Source of the DNA: Ectothiorhodospira magna
GTDB taxonomy: Bacteria; Pseudomonadota; Gammaproteobacteria; Ectothiorhodospirales; Ectothiorhodospiraceae
Direction of reading: 5' to 3'
DNA: 64,000 nt
Assembly (NCBI RefSeq): GCF_900110965.1
Contig: NZ_FOFO01000008.1
Span: 37,991-101,990, forward strand
In this document: positions 1 to 9,686 of the stretch, one piece after another
Layout of the letters: every line of letters begins with the position of its first letter
Numbering within the stretch: the first letter of the stretch is position 1
Notes under the pieces: generated by a model
What the model was told of the DNA's origin: nothing
Databases searched by the model: none
Seen by the model: the letters and a program-made list of their open reading frames with translations, nothing else
Program-made: the position numbers and the translations under genes

Positions 1-104
1 GGGGATGACAGCTTCTGACCACAATGGGGGCATGAGGCCGTTTCCGTTTGCCCGCAGGTTGCGGGGACGAGGTGGGGATGCTGGCAATGGGGGCAGTTGG
101 GCAT
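1..104 (-). CDS. Zinc-ribbon protein, partial (N-terminus only)
   Basis: On the minus strand an ATG at 104 opens a frame that runs off the window edge after 34 residues. The peptide has two CxxC pairs, CPHC at residues 4-7 and CPHC at 25-28, the layout of the zinc ribbon that begins DUF3426-type proteins. It starts four bases after the prmA stop and is therefore the distal gene of the acc-prmA operon. A zinc-ribbon protein downstream of prmA is a common gammaproteobacterial arrangement. The rest of the protein, expected to carry a membrane segment, lies outside the window, so the family assignment is inference. Confidence 0.6.
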   Translation of the reverse strand, partial: MPNCPHCQHPHLVPATCGQTETASCPHCGQKLSS

Positions 105-108
105 GGCA

Positions 109-996
109 TCAGACCACGGGGTGACGCCGAACCCCCTGCAGCAGGGTCCAGCCGTCCAACTGGTCGGCCACACTCATTTCAAACCAGGGCTCATGGGCAG
201 AAGCCACTTCATCCGCCTGACGGTCCAGTAAACCGGCGAGGATGATCCGTCCTCCGATCCGGGTGCGGTGACCCAGGGCCGGGGCCAGGGCAATCAGGGG
301 GCCAGCCAGGATATTGGCCATGGTCAGGTCGAAGCGGATCTCGTCCGGCAGGGCATCGGGCAATACCGCCTGCAGTCGTTCCGGGGGGATGTGGTTGCGC
401 TGGGCATTCTCCCGGGTGGCGGTCATGGCCTGGGGGTCGATGTCCACACCCCAGGCATGGCGGGCGCCCAGGGCCAGGGCGCCGATGGCCAGGATGCCGG
501 AGCCACAGCCGTAATCCAGTACCTCCTGATCCACGGGGGCGTGGCGGTCCAGCCAGCCCAGGCACATGGCGGTGGTGGGATGGGTGCCGGTACCAAAGGC
601 CAGACCGGGGTCCAGACGGATGTTCACCGCCTGGGGGTCCGGGGTCTGGTGCCAGGTGGGTACGATCCACAAACGCTCCCCGAAACGGATGGGCTTGAAG
701 TCATCCATACAGGCCCGCACCCAGTCCTGATCTGGCAGCACCTCGTGGTGGATACACTCCGGCGCAAGGCCCAGCGTCCGGGCCAGGGCGGCGGTGAGGC
801 CAGGGATATCGGCATCGGCGGCAAACAGTCCGGTCACCAGGGTATCCGGCCACAGGGGGGTTTCCCCCGGCAAGGGTTCCAGCAGGGGAAAGTCCCCGGC
901 ATCCCGCAGCATGACCGAAACTGCCCCCAGGTCCAGCAGGGCGTCTTCCACGGCGTCGGTCTGCTGGGCCGTGGCCGGAAGGGTGATCTGGATCAT
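109..996 (-). CDS. prmA: Ribosomal protein L11 methyltransferase
   Basis: Cytoplasmic SAM-dependent methyltransferase that trimethylates lysines and the N-terminus of ribosomal protein L11. The 295 residues match the usual family length. Visible hallmarks are LDPGLAFGTGTHPTT at about 128-142 and the SAM-binding loop VLDYGCGSGILAIG at about 159-172, followed by an acidic GVDIDP strand. The later NPPY-like position reads MANILAGPL, as in PrmA proteins. The start codon overlaps the accC stop (ATGA at 993-996), so translation is probably coupled to accC. The next gene downstream is the truncated zinc-ribbon protein. Confidence 0.95.
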   Translation of the reverse strand: MIQITLPATAQQTDAVEDALLDLGAVSVMLRDAGDFPLLEPLPGETPLWPDTLVTGLFAADADIPGLTAALARTLGLAPECIHHEVLPDQDWVRACMDDFKPIRFGERLWIVPTWHQTPDPQAVNIRLDPGLAFGTGTHPTTAMCLGWLDRHAPVDQEVLDYGCGSGILAIGALALGARHAWGVDIDPQAMTATRENAQRNHIPPERLQAVLPDALPDEIRFDLTMANILAGPLIALAPALGHRTRIGGRIILAGLLDRQADEVASAHEPWFEMSVADQLDGWTLLQGVRRHPVV

Positions 997-2342
997 CAGC
1001 TCTGCGCCTTGAGTTTCTTTTCCAGGTAGTGAATATCCGTACCACCCTGCTGGAAAGCCACATCGTTGATCAAATCCCGGTGCAGGGGGATATTGGTCTT
1101 GATGCCTTCAATCACGATCTCCGACAATGCCCCACGCATGCGGGCCAGGGCAATCTCCCGGGTGGCCCCATAGCTGATGAGTTTGCCGATCATGGAATCG
1201 TAGTAGGGGGGAACCTTGTAGCCGTTATAGATATGGGTATCCACCCGGATACCCGGACCACCGGGGGCATGGTACTGGCTGATGGTGCCGGGAGAGGGCA
1301 TGAAGGTGGCCGGGTCTTCGGCATTGATGCGGCATTCGATGGAATGACCTTGCAAGATGACCTGATCCTGGGTGAACCCCAGGGGTTCGCCGGCAGCGAC
1401 CCGAATCTGTTCCCGCACGATGTCGATGCCGGTCACCATCTCGGTCACCGGATGTTCCACCTGCACCCGGGTGTTCATTTCGATGAAGTAGAACTCCCCA
1501 TCCTCGTAAAGAAACTCGAAGGTGCCCGCACCCCGATAACCGATCCGGCGGCAGGCATCGGCGCAGCGTTCGCCGATGGCCCGGCGCTGTTCCTCGGTGA
1601 TGCCGGGGGCGGGGGCTTCCTCGATCACCTTTTGGTGACGGCGCTGCATGGAGCAGTCCCGCTCCCCCAGGCTGACGGCCTGGCCGTGCGTGTCGGCAAT
1701 CACCTGAATCTCCACATGCCGGGGTCGCTCCAGATATTTCTCCATGTAGACGGTGGGGTTGTTGAACGCGGAAGCCGCCTCGCTGCGGGTCAGGGAAATG
1801 GCGTTGATGAGGGCGCCATCGGCGTGAACCACCCGCATACCCCGGCCACCACCGCCGCCGGAGGCCTTGATGATCACCGGATAGCCGATTTTGCGGGCCA
1901 GGGCCAGATTTTCTTCTGGATCATCCCCCAGGGCGCCGCCGGAACCGGGGACGCAGGGTACACCCGCGGCGATCATGGCCTCCTTGGCGGAGACCTTGTC
2001 CCCCATCAGGCGGATGGTCTCGGCCCGGGGGCCGATAAAGGCAAAACCGCTGGATTCCACCCGTTCGGCAAAGTCGGCATTTTCCGACAAAAAACCGTAA
2101 CCAGGATGGATGGCCTCGGCATCGGTCACTTCAGCGGCGCTGATGATGGCGGGAATATTGAGATAGCTGTCCATGGAACGGGCCGGACCAATACACACCG
2201 ACTCGTCCGCCAGACGCACGTGTTTGAGATCCCGGTCCGCTTCGGAATGTACCGCCACGGTCTTGATGCCCATTTCACGACAGGCCCGCAGGATCCGCAG
2301 GGCGATTTCACCCCGGTTGGCAATCAGTATCTTGTTGAACAT
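996..2342 (-). CDS. accC: Acetyl-CoA carboxylase, biotin carboxylase subunit
   Basis: Carboxylates the biotin of AccB using ATP and bicarbonate, the first half-reaction of malonyl-CoA synthesis. The start is set at the [12 protein letters not shown] motif that opens nearly all AccC proteins, giving 448 residues; the frame is open further upstream but that extension overlaps accB and looks non-coding. The glycine-rich ATP loop ([11 protein letters not shown]) and the catalytic stretch [15 protein letters not shown] are intact. It follows accB by 26 bases and overlaps prmA, so aroQ-accB-accC-prmA forms one transcription unit. Confidence 0.97.
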   Translation of the reverse strand: MFNKILIANRGEIALRILRACREMGIKTVAVHSEADRDLKHVRLADESVCIGPARSMDSYLNIPAIISAAEVTDAEAIHPGYGFLSENADFAERVESSGFAFIGPRAETIRLMGDKVSAKEAMIAAGVPCVPGSGGALGDDPEENLALARKIGYPVIIKASGGGGGRGMRVVHADGALINAISLTRSEAASAFNNPTVYMEKYLERPRHVEIQVIADTHGQAVSLGERDCSMQRRHQKVIEEAPAPGITEEQRRAIGERCADACRRIGYRGAGTFEFLYEDGEFYFIEMNTRVQVEHPVTEMVTGIDIVREQIRVAAGEPLGFTQDQVILQGHSIECRINAEDPATFMPSPGTISQYHAPGGPGIRVDTHIYNGYKVPPYYDSMIGKLISYGATREIALARMRGALSEIVIEGIKTNIPLHRDLINDVAFQQGGTDIHYLEKKLKAQS

Positions 2343-2368
2343 CTGTTTATCTGGCCCCTGGTGGTTGT

Positions 2369-2848
2369 TCAGTCGATGATGAACATGGGTTGACCGTATT
2401 CCACCGGCTGCCCGTTTTCCACCAGAATAGCCTTGATCACGCCCGTTTTGTCGGCCTCGATCTGGTTGAGCATTTTCATGGCTTCGATGATGCACAGGGT
2501 ATCCCCTTCCTGCACCGATTGGCCCACCTCCACAAACGCCCGGGCGCCGGGAGTAGGGGCGCGGTAGAACGTGCCCACCATGGGGGCAGTGACCTGATGG
2601 CCGGGAGGCAGGGCAGGCCGGGTTTCCGCTGCCGGTGTCGGTGCCGGCGGGGAGGAGGTGGGTGCCGATGGGGCAGCAGGTGCGGCGCCAGGGACCATGT
2701 ATTGCTGGGGTGGCATCATGAAGGTGGTCCCGCTGTTGGGCGCGGCCCGGGTGATGCGGACGGACTCCTCACCTTCTTGAATCTCGATCTCGTTGATGCC
2801 GGATTCCTCCAGCAATTCGATCAGTTTCTTGATTTTTCTGATATCCAT
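2369..2848 (-). CDS. accB: Acetyl-CoA carboxylase biotin carboxyl carrier protein
   Basis: Carries the biotin that shuttles CO2 from AccC to the carboxyltransferase. The 159-residue protein has the N-terminal AccC-binding segment ([13 protein letters not shown]), a Pro/Ala-rich linker at about 45-82, and a C-terminal biotinyl domain with EAMKM at 122-126, so Lys125 is the predicted biotinylation site. The AccB thumb is seen around 90-105. It begins 6 bases after the aroQ stop. AccB is known to autoregulate accBC in Escherichia coli; whether that holds here cannot be seen. Confidence 0.97.
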   Translation of the reverse strand: MDIRKIKKLIELLEESGINEIEIQEGEESVRITRAAPNSGTTFMMPPQQYMVPGAAPAAPSAPTSSPPAPTPAAETRPALPPGHQVTAPMVGTFYRAPTPGARAFVEVGQSVQEGDTLCIIEAMKMLNQIEADKTGVIKAILVENGQPVEYGQPMFIID

Positions 2849-2854
2849 GGCGTC

Positions 2855-3298
2855 TCAGTTTCGGTGGGTCAGTTGCATGGCGGCCTGTAGCGCCAGCCCA
2901 TACCCCTGGGGGCCCAGGCCGATGATCACACCGGCGGCCACATCGGACAGGTAGGAATGGTGGCGGAAGGACTCGCGGGCAAAGGTGTTGGACAGATGCA
3001 CTTCAATGAACGGTATGGCCACGCCCAGCAGGGCGTCACGCAAGGCGATGCTGGTATGGGTGTAGGCACCTGGATTGATCAGGATGCAATCCACCCCCTG
3101 ATGACGGGCGGCGTGGATGCGGTCGATCAGGGCGTGTTCCCCGTTGGACTGAAAGGCGTCCAGATGGTGACCTGCCTGTCGGGCCTGTTCGGTCAGGGCC
3201 TGGACGATGTCATCCAGGGTCTGGCGGCCATACACATCGGGTTCTCGGGTACCGAGCAGGTTCAGGTTGGGACCGTTGAGCAGCAGGAACTGGGCCAT
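2855..3298 (-). CDS. aroQ: Type II 3-dehydroquinate dehydratase
   Basis: Third step of the shikimate pathway: dehydration of 3-dehydroquinate. At 147 residues it has normal length. The type II signature is complete: [19 protein letters not shown] at 6-24 with the likely catalytic Tyr23, [16 protein letters not shown], and EVHLSN with the active-site histidine region. It is the first gene of the acc operon, an arrangement common in gammaproteobacteria. The promoter should lie in the 247-bp gap upstream (3299-3545). Confidence 0.96.
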   Translation of the reverse strand: MAQFLLLNGPNLNLLGTREPDVYGRQTLDDIVQALTEQARQAGHHLDAFQSNGEHALIDRIHAARHQGVDCILINPGAYTHTSIALRDALLGVAIPFIEVHLSNTFARESFRHHSYLSDVAAGVIIGLGPQGYGLALQAAMQLTHRN

Positions 3299-3545
3299 GG
3301 GCTTTACAACATCGCAAGGAGTGAAAAATGCCGGGCCTTGCGGGGTGAAAACCGCGGTCAGACGCAGGAAAAATGAATACCCCCAAGGTGCAGGGGATTG
3401 TGCCTGATGGTTGGGGTGGTGTCCAGAGGATATGCCGGATCAGGGTGTTTTTGCCGAAGTTTCCTGCATGTTCTCATACTTTTCCGACAGTTTTCGTGGG
3501 ATGCTTGATGTCCTGGGGCGCAGGATCGGCCTGTGGTTGATGTGG
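3299..3545. promoter_or_regulatory. Intergenic region upstream of the aroQ-acc operon
   Basis: This 247-bp non-coding gap separates the tlpA-like stop from the aroQ start, both on the minus strand. It is AT-richer than its surroundings around 3450-3500. It must hold the promoter for aroQ-accB-accC-prmA and perhaps the terminator of the upstream run. I could not assign a convincing -35/-10 pair or a U-tract hairpin, so no exact site is given. Confidence 0.4.
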
Positions 3546-4121
3546 CTATAGCAACGGCTGCAGTTCCCGCTCCAGGGTCGCCTGGGTCAGTTCACCGGCA
3601 TGGATATAGCGGATATGGCCCTCCCGATCCAGCAGCACACTATAGGGCAGACTGCCGAAACGGTTGCCGTAGCGATGGGCCACGGCCATGGCGTCATCTT
3701 CGCCGATCAGCACGGGAAAATTCACGCCATGGGTGTCCATGAAATCCTGGACGGCCTGAGGTTCATCGATGGCCACCGCCACAATGGTAAAACCGGCAGC
3801 GGCATGGGCTTCCTGCATCGCCACGAAGGTGGGCATTTCCTTGCGGCAAGGGGGGCACCAGGTGGCCCAGAAGTTAATCAGCACCACCTGCTGATCCCAT
3901 TCGGCGATGGTACGGGTCTGGCCCTGCATGTCGGGCAGGACAAAATCGGGGCGGTACTGGCCCAGCATCCCGGCTCCGGTCAGTTCACTGTTGGCCGTTC
4001 TGTCGGAGGAAAACAGACCAAGCCCAAAACCGGCTACAGTGCCAAAGCCCAGGATCAGCACCAGCAGCAGGACCGGTAACAGGTAACGGAACGAGACAAC
4101 ATTGGATGGAAACCGGGGCAT
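3546..4121 (-). CDS. TlpA-like membrane-anchored thiol-disulfide oxidoreductase
   Basis: Periplasmic thioredoxin-fold reductase anchored by one N-terminal segment at about residues 12-36. The active site WCPPC gives redox cysteines C89 and C92, and the cis-proline region reads GSLPYSVLLD. The motif resembles TlpA/ResA rather than DsbA. It begins 2 bases after the dsbD stop, so it is likely a partner that receives electrons from DsbD, for cytochrome c maturation or oxidative repair. The 191-residue length fits the family. The exact client protein cannot be told from sequence. Confidence 0.85.
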   Translation of the reverse strand: MPRFPSNVVSFRYLLPVLLLVLILGFGTVAGFGLGLFSSDRTANSELTGAGMLGQYRPDFVLPDMQGQTRTIAEWDQQVVLINFWATWCPPCRKEMPTFVAMQEAHAAAGFTIVAVAIDEPQAVQDFMDTHGVNFPVLIGEDDAMAVAHRYGNRFGSLPYSVLLDREGHIRYIHAGELTQATLERELQPLL

Positions 4122-4123
4122 AT

Positions 4124-5917
4124 CTAAAAATGGTCCAGAGTCTGTTGCAGATGGTGGCTAAAACGGCGGGCGTTCATGTAGCCCACCACCCGCGCTTGAT
4201 GGATTTCCTGTCCCTGCTCATCATAAAAGACCAGCGCCGGCGGGCCAAACAGGTCAAAGGCTTGCAGCAACGCCCGGTGATCGGCGGTGTTGTCCGTGAC
4301 ATCGACTTTGAGCAGGTGCACCTGGGACAGGCGCTGGGTCACGGTGCTGTCCTGGAAGGTGGTGCGTTGCATCCGTACACAGTCCACGCACCAGTCGGCA
4401 TAGAAGTCCAGCATCACCGGCTGACCCCGCTCCCTGGCCTGGGCCAGTTCCCGTTCCAGATCCGCCAGGCTGTTCACCGGGCGAAATGGCAGCGGGTGAA
4501 CCGTGGCTGAACTGCCGATGGTGATGCCGCTCAAGGGGCGCAGCACATCCCGCCCGCCGGTGGCGGCGCCGACCATCACCACCATCCCGTAGATCAGGAT
4601 CACCAGACCCAGCCCCTTCCACAGCGCCCGCCAGAGGCCAGCCTGCCTGGGCAGGGGCTTTACCGCGATCATGTAGATGGCAAAGCCCATGAGCAGGGTC
4701 GCCCACAGGAACAGGGTCACCCCGGGTGGTGCCACCCGCTCCAGCAGCCAGATGCCCATGGCCAGCAGCAGCACGCCGAACACCACCTTGACCGTATCCA
4801 TCCAGGCCCCGGCCTGGGGCAGCAGTTTGCCGGCAGAGGTGCCGATGATCAGCAGGGGCAGGCCCATGCCCATGCTCAGGGAGAACAGGGCCAGGCCGCC
4901 GAGTACCGCATCGCCGGTCTGGCTGATGTAGAGCAGGGCGCCCACCAGGGGGGCGGTGACGCAGGGACCGACGATCAGGGCCGACAAAAAGCCCATGATT
5001 GCGGCACCGATGAGGGTACCGCCCTGTTGTTTGCCGGACAGGGCAGAGAGCCGGGTCTGGACGCCGGAGGGCATTTGCAGGTCATAAAAGCCGAACATGG
5101 ACAGGGCCAGGGCGATGAACACCACCACAAAGCTGCCGATGATCCAGGGGTTCTGGAACGCGGCCTGCAGGTTGGCCCCCGCCAGGCCAGCAAACACGCC
5201 GGCCACGGTATAGGTCAGCGCCATGGCCAGAACGAAAACCAGGGAGATGAAGAAGGCCTTGCGGGTGGTGAGATCCTTCTGACCGACGATGATGTTGGAC
5301 AGAATCGGGATCATGGGCAGCACACAGGGGGTGAACGTCAGTAACAGACCAAAACCAAAAAATGCCAGGACCACCAGCCAGAGGCGCCCGTCCGCCAATT
5401 GGGCAGCAATACGGTCCTGCTCGGTGATCCCTGTTGGAGGCTTCAGGGCCTGGGGGCCACGGATATCGGTCAAATCCAGGGTGACGGTTTGAAAATGGGG
5501 GGGATAGCACACCCCGATATCGGCACAGCCCTGGGAGCGGGCCTTGAGGGTCAGGGTGTTGGGGGCATCCTCATCCCGCAGCAGGGGGATATGAATGGAG
5601 ATATGGTACCGATAGGTTTCCACCTGGCCGAAGAATTCGTCTTCCTTGATGACCCCGGCGGGTCGGCGGGGTTCTCCCAGGGTGATGCCTTCGGTCTGGG
5701 ACTCGAACTGAAACTGGGCGCCATAAAGATAGTAACCGTCAGCAATACGCCAGCGGGCCACCGCCGTGTACTCGTCCTCCAGATAGGCGTCAAAGGCAAA
5801 GGCCCGGTCCGGTGGCAGGAGTTCGTTGCCTCCACTTTTACCGAACAGGGCCAGGGCGGGGAGGGCGGGCAGCAGCAGTGCCAGTAACAGCAAAAATACC
5901 AGTGAGCGTCGCATCAT
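4124..5917 (-). CDS. dsbD: Thiol:disulfide interchange protein DsbD
   Basis: Moves electrons from cytoplasmic thioredoxin across the inner membrane to periplasmic reductases. Of 597 residues, a signal peptide covers about 1-23, then the alpha domain with the CADIGVCYPP pair, an eight-helix membrane core with FTPCVLPMIPI and GPCVTAPL carrying the two membrane cysteines, and a C-terminal thioredoxin domain with WCVDC in place of the more usual WCVAC. It overlaps cutA (ATGA at 5914-5917) and abuts the TlpA-like gene, so the redox pair is co-transcribed. Confidence 0.94.
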   Translation of the reverse strand: MMRRSLVFLLLLALLLPALPALALFGKSGGNELLPPDRAFAFDAYLEDEYTAVARWRIADGYYLYGAQFQFESQTEGITLGEPRRPAGVIKEDEFFGQVETYRYHISIHIPLLRDEDAPNTLTLKARSQGCADIGVCYPPHFQTVTLDLTDIRGPQALKPPTGITEQDRIAAQLADGRLWLVVLAFFGFGLLLTFTPCVLPMIPILSNIIVGQKDLTTRKAFFISLVFVLAMALTYTVAGVFAGLAGANLQAAFQNPWIIGSFVVVFIALALSMFGFYDLQMPSGVQTRLSALSGKQQGGTLIGAAIMGFLSALIVGPCVTAPLVGALLYISQTGDAVLGGLALFSLSMGMGLPLLIIGTSAGKLLPQAGAWMDTVKVVFGVLLLAMGIWLLERVAPPGVTLFLWATLLMGFAIYMIAVKPLPRQAGLWRALWKGLGLVILIYGMVVMVGAATGGRDVLRPLSGITIGSSATVHPLPFRPVNSLADLERELAQARERGQPVMLDFYADWCVDCVRMQRTTFQDSTVTQRLSQVHLLKVDVTDNTADHRALLQAFDLFGPPALVFYDEQGQEIHQARVVGYMNARRFSHHLQQTLDHF

Positions 5918-6234
5918 GAGTCGGTGTTATCGTCGATCCAGCGCAGGTAGCCTTCCAGGCCATGGGTGATTGGAACCGCGATGATCTCCGGAAGTTCATA
6001 AGGATGCAGGGTCTGGAGGGTTCTTTGCAGGGTATCGAGGCAGTCGGCCCGGGACTTGATCAGCAGCACATGTTCGCTATCTTCCTGAACGTCATCCTGC
6101 CAGACATACACGGAAGTCGCCGCCGGCAGGATGGTGACGCAGGCCGCCAGCCGGCGCCGGACCAGTTCGCCGGCAATCTCCCGGGCGCGAACAGAGTCAT
6201 TGACGGTGGTGAGGATCAGCAGCTTGTCGCTCAT
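5914..6234 (-). CDS. cutA: Divalent-cation tolerance protein CutA
   Basis: Small trimeric protein of the CutA1 family linked to tolerance of divalent metals; its molecular role remains poorly settled. The 106 residues show the family pattern: TTVNDSVRAREIAGELVRRRLAACV near the N-terminus, YVWQDDVQEDSEHVLLIKS in the middle and HPYELPEIIAVPI late. It lies between the TRAP binding protein (13-bp gap) and dsbD (4-bp overlap). Adjacency of cutA and dsbD is widespread in gammaproteobacteria. Confidence 0.93.
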   Translation of the reverse strand: MSDKLLILTTVNDSVRAREIAGELVRRRLAACVTILPAATSVYVWQDDVQEDSEHVLLIKSRADCLDTLQRTLQTLHPYELPEIIAVPITHGLEGYLRWIDDNTDS

Positions 6235-6247
6235 ATCAAAAACTCAG

Positions 6248-7330
6248 TCAAATTGCGTTAATTTCCTTCCAGCGGACCATGTCCGACTGAAACCCCATAT
6301 AGGCGGCATGGACCCGGCGGATAAAAGGGTCGTCCTCTGCCATGGCCACCAGCAGGTCCTGGGTCAGACGGCGCAATTTGTCCAGTACCGGGGTCGGGAA
6401 TCGCTTCAACTGAACACCATGCTCACTCACCAGCCGGTCCAGAGTCTGTTGATTACGGGCCAGGAACGTTTGCAGCATCTGTTCGCCAGCCAGCCGACAG
6501 GCCTGGGCCACCGCCACCTGAAGATGCTGGGGCAGGACTTCGTAGGCGTCCCGGTTGATCAGGGCTTCCACCTGAAACCCCGGAGCCTGCCAGCCCGGAT
6601 GATAGTAATAGGGCGCCTGACGATGTAGCCCCAGCGCCATGTCTTCATAAGGCCCCATCCACTCGGCAGCCGCCAGTTGCCCCGCCGCCATGGCTTCTGG
6701 TAAATCATCACCGGGAAGATGAATCACCTGGGCACCGGCACGACGCAGGACTTCCCCCCCCAGTCCTGCAGCCCGAATGGGCAGCCCCTGAAGGTCTGCC
6801 AGGGTTTGAATGTCATGCTGGAACCAGCCGCCCATCTGGGCGCCGGTATTGCCACAGGGAAAGGGGATAACATCAAACGGGCGGTACAGATCCCGCCAAA
6901 GCTCCAGACCGCCGCCTTCGTGTAACCAGGCCTGGGTCTCCAGGGCATCCATTCCAAAGGGAACGGCGGTGAAAAACTGGGCAGCGCCACTTTTACCCTG
7001 CCAGTAGTGGGCAGCACCATGACCGATCTCGGCAGCCCCTCGGGACACTGCGCCGAAGATTTTAAAAGGAGAGACCAGGTCATCCGCTGCAAAGATGCGA
7101 ACCTGAATCCGGCCCTCGGACAGTTCGTGAAGCATCCGGGCCAGCAATTGGGCACCGCCCCCCAGTCCGGGAGAGTCATGGGGCCAGGCGGTGACCATCC
7201 GCCAGTGAAAGCGACGCCCCGTATCCGGCGCCGAAAACTCGGTACCCTGGGGGACGCCACAACCGGTCAGGACGCCGCCGGTGGCCAGGGCGGTAAGGGC
7301 AGCTTTGCCCAGGAAATCCCGTCGATGCAT
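6248..7330 (-). CDS. TRAP transporter substrate-binding protein (DctP family), orphan
   Basis: A 360-residue DctP-type extracytoplasmic binding protein. The N-terminus has a twin-arginine stretch (HRRDFLGKAA) and a lipobox-like LTGC ending at Cys24, so it may be Tat-exported, lipid-anchored or both. Family features follow: VTAWPHDSPGLGGGAQ, the RIFAADDLV strand and the IRAAGLGGEVLRRAG block that contacts carboxylate ligands. No DctQ or DctM permease gene lies nearby, and it sits between uvrD and cutA. The ligand is unknown; an organic acid would be typical. Confidence 0.82.
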   Translation of the reverse strand: MHRRDFLGKAALTALATGGVLTGCGVPQGTEFSAPDTGRRFHWRMVTAWPHDSPGLGGGAQLLARMLHELSEGRIQVRIFAADDLVSPFKIFGAVSRGAAEIGHGAAHYWQGKSGAAQFFTAVPFGMDALETQAWLHEGGGLELWRDLYRPFDVIPFPCGNTGAQMGGWFQHDIQTLADLQGLPIRAAGLGGEVLRRAGAQVIHLPGDDLPEAMAAGQLAAAEWMGPYEDMALGLHRQAPYYYHPGWQAPGFQVEALINRDAYEVLPQHLQVAVAQACRLAGEQMLQTFLARNQQTLDRLVSEHGVQLKRFPTPVLDKLRRLTQDLLVAMAEDDPFIRRVHAAYMGFQSDMVRWKEINAI

Positions 7331-7353
7331 GGATGACCTCGGTGTTGTATGCG

Positions 7354-9546
7354 CTAACTCAAGATGGGCTCAAGTTTGGCAAAACCCACCACCAGCCACT
7401 TGCTGCCCTGGCCAGCAAATCGCACCTGTACCCGGGCTGATTTACCCTGCCCTTCCAGGTCGGTGATTATCCCTTCGCCAAATTTGGGATGACGTACCCG
7501 GTTACCGATACCCAGACCGTCTGCTGGTGCCGGCCCCCGGAAGGTGGAGGATTTTCTCTGGCTCCGGCCCGGAGTTGGGGCCAGGGGGCGGCGGATCATG
7601 GCCTTGGGACGGACATCTTCCAGTAGCTCGGTGGGTAATTCTCCGATAAAGCGGGAGGGGGTGTTGTAGGTTTCTCGACCGTGAAGCCGACGGGTTTCCG
7701 CATAACTGATCACCAACTGGCGACAGGCGCGGGTGATGCCCACATAGGCCAGTCGCCGCTCTTCTTCCAGACGGCCAGGTTCCTCCAGGGACATGCGATG
7801 GGGAAATAATCCCTCCTCCATGCCCACCAGAAATACCAGCGGAAACTCCAGTCCCTTGGCTGAATGCAGGGTCATCAACTGAACACAGTCTTCCCAGGGG
7901 TCTGCTTCCCCTTCCCCCGCCTCCAGGGCGGCATGGGCGAGAAAGCCGGTCAGGAGGGGCATCTCGTCCCTGGTTTCACGGTCGGGTGCAAAGCCCTTGG
8001 CGGCGCTGATCAGTTCGTCCAGGTTGTCCAGCCGGGTCTGGGCCTTTTCCCCCTTCTCCCGGGCATAGTGTTCCCTCAGACCGGAATGGGCCACCACCTG
8101 TTCCACCTGTTCGTGGAGTTCGATGCCCTGACAGGCCTGCTCCATGGCGTCAATCTGTTGTATGAACCCCCGCAGGGCATTACCGGCACGGGGCGTCAGG
8201 CGGCCCTGGGACAGCAGCTGTTCAGCGGCGGCCCACAGGCTGCTGCCCTGTTCCCGGGCCTGCTCCCGGATCAGGGCCAGGGTCCGCTCTCCCAGCCCCC
8301 GGGCCGGCTGGTTGATGATCCGCTCCAGGGCGGTGTCATCCGCCCGGTTTTCCACCAGGCGCAAATATCCCAGGGCGTCCTTGATTTCCGCCCGTTCAAA
8401 AAAGCGCAGCCCACCATAGACCCGGTAGGGTATGCCGGCCTGAATCAGCATCTCTTCAAGGACCCGGGACTGGGCATTGGAGCGGTAGAGAATGGCCGCA
8501 TCCCGACAGGCCTTGCCCGTGGCCCGCCAGGCCAGAATCCGGTCGCGCACGAAGCGGGCCTCTTCGTATTCGTTGTAAGCCGCATAGAGGGTGATGGGTT
8601 CACCGGGAATGTCCTGGGTCCATAGTTCCTTGCCCAGACGCTCGCCATTGTTACGGATCAGGGCATTGGCGGCCTGGAGGATATTTTGGGTAGAACGGTA
8701 ATTTTGTTCCAGACGCACCGTGCGGGCGCCGGGGAAGTCGCGGCAAAATTTCTGGATATGTTCAATACGGGCGCCCCGCCAGCCGTAGATGGATTGATCA
8801 TCATCGCCGACGGCAAACACCGGTGTGCGGTCCCCTGCCAGCAGTCGCAGCCAGGCATACTGGATGGCATTGGTATCTTGAAACTCGTCCACCAGAATGT
8901 GACGGAAACGATGCCGATAATGTGCCAGCAGATCCGGGTGGTCCCGCAGCAGTTCCAGACAGCGCAGCAGCAGTTCGGCAAAATCCACCACGCTGGCGCG
9001 ACGGCAGGCGGCTTCGTAGGCGCTATAGATACGGATCATCTGCCGGTTCACCGGATCGCCGGTGTCCTGCAGGTGTTCGGGCCGTACCCCTTCGTCCTTG
9101 CGGTTGTTGATGTACCACTGCATCTGCCGGGGCGCCCAGCGGTCCTCATCCAGTTCCAGTGCCTTGAGTACCCGCTTCACCAGTCGCAGCTGGTCTTCTG
9201 AATCCAGGATCTGAAAGGCTTCCGGCAGGCCGGCCTCCCGCCAGTGAATCCGTAGCAGGCGATGGGTCAGGCCGTGGAAAGTGCCCACCCACAATCCCCT
9301 GGGTGGAATGCCCAGCAGGCTTTCCAGGCGTCCGCGCATTTCACCGGCGGCCTTGTTGGTGAAGGTCACGGCGAGGATACTGTGGGGTGAAAGTCCTTCT
9401 GCCTGGATCAGCCAGGCCACCCGATGGACCAGAACCCGGGTTTTGCCACTGCCGGCACCTGCCAGCACCAGCAGAGGACCACAGGGACTACCCACCGCTT
9501 CGCGCTGGGCTTCGTTGAGAGATTCAAGCAGGGGAGCAGCATCCAT
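7354..9546 (-). CDS. uvrD: DNA helicase II, UvrD/PcrA family
   Basis: Superfamily 1A 3'-5' helicase for nucleotide excision and mismatch repair. The 730-residue protein shows Walker A AGAGSGKT at 29-36, DEFQDTN (motif II), the GDDDQSIYGWRGA block (motif III), LEQNYRS (motif IV), LMTLHSAKGLEF (motif V) and VGITRA (motif VI). The C-terminal tail has the tudor-like segment GNRVRHPKFGEG typical of UvrD/PcrA and lacking in Rep. It leads the run that includes the TRAP protein 23 bases downstream, and is divergent from sucA. Confidence 0.94.
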   Translation of the reverse strand: MDAAPLLESLNEAQREAVGSPCGPLLVLAGAGSGKTRVLVHRVAWLIQAEGLSPHSILAVTFTNKAAGEMRGRLESLLGIPPRGLWVGTFHGLTHRLLRIHWREAGLPEAFQILDSEDQLRLVKRVLKALELDEDRWAPRQMQWYINNRKDEGVRPEHLQDTGDPVNRQMIRIYSAYEAACRRASVVDFAELLLRCLELLRDHPDLLAHYRHRFRHILVDEFQDTNAIQYAWLRLLAGDRTPVFAVGDDDQSIYGWRGARIEHIQKFCRDFPGARTVRLEQNYRSTQNILQAANALIRNNGERLGKELWTQDIPGEPITLYAAYNEYEEARFVRDRILAWRATGKACRDAAILYRSNAQSRVLEEMLIQAGIPYRVYGGLRFFERAEIKDALGYLRLVENRADDTALERIINQPARGLGERTLALIREQAREQGSSLWAAAEQLLSQGRLTPRAGNALRGFIQQIDAMEQACQGIELHEQVEQVVAHSGLREHYAREKGEKAQTRLDNLDELISAAKGFAPDRETRDEMPLLTGFLAHAALEAGEGEADPWEDCVQLMTLHSAKGLEFPLVFLVGMEEGLFPHRMSLEEPGRLEEERRLAYVGITRACRQLVISYAETRRLHGRETYNTPSRFIGELPTELLEDVRPKAMIRRPLAPTPGRSQRKSSTFRGPAPADGLGIGNRVRHPKFGEGIITDLEGQGKSARVQVRFAGQGSKWLVVGFAKLEPILS

Positions 9547-9586
9547 CCGGGGGAGTCTATCAAAACCCGTGGCTGGGTTGACCCTC

Positions 9587-9615
9587 TTGGATAGAATGTC
9601 GAAAAGGTCTACATA
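9587..9615 (+). promoter_or_regulatory. Candidate sigma-70 promoter for sucA
   Basis: In the 140-bp uvrD/sucA divergent gap, TTGGAT at 9587-9592 and TACATA at 9610-9615 are separated by 17 bases, a reasonable match to a -35/-10 pair pointing toward sucA. An alternative -35, TTGACC, begins near 9578. This is a consensus match by eye; no transcription start is known. Confidence 0.3.
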
Positions 9616-9686
9616 TATTAGGGCGACAGCAGCAGAATCGCCCGGATTATAAACTTACGCTATTCACGCCACCAGCGGATGCGCAG

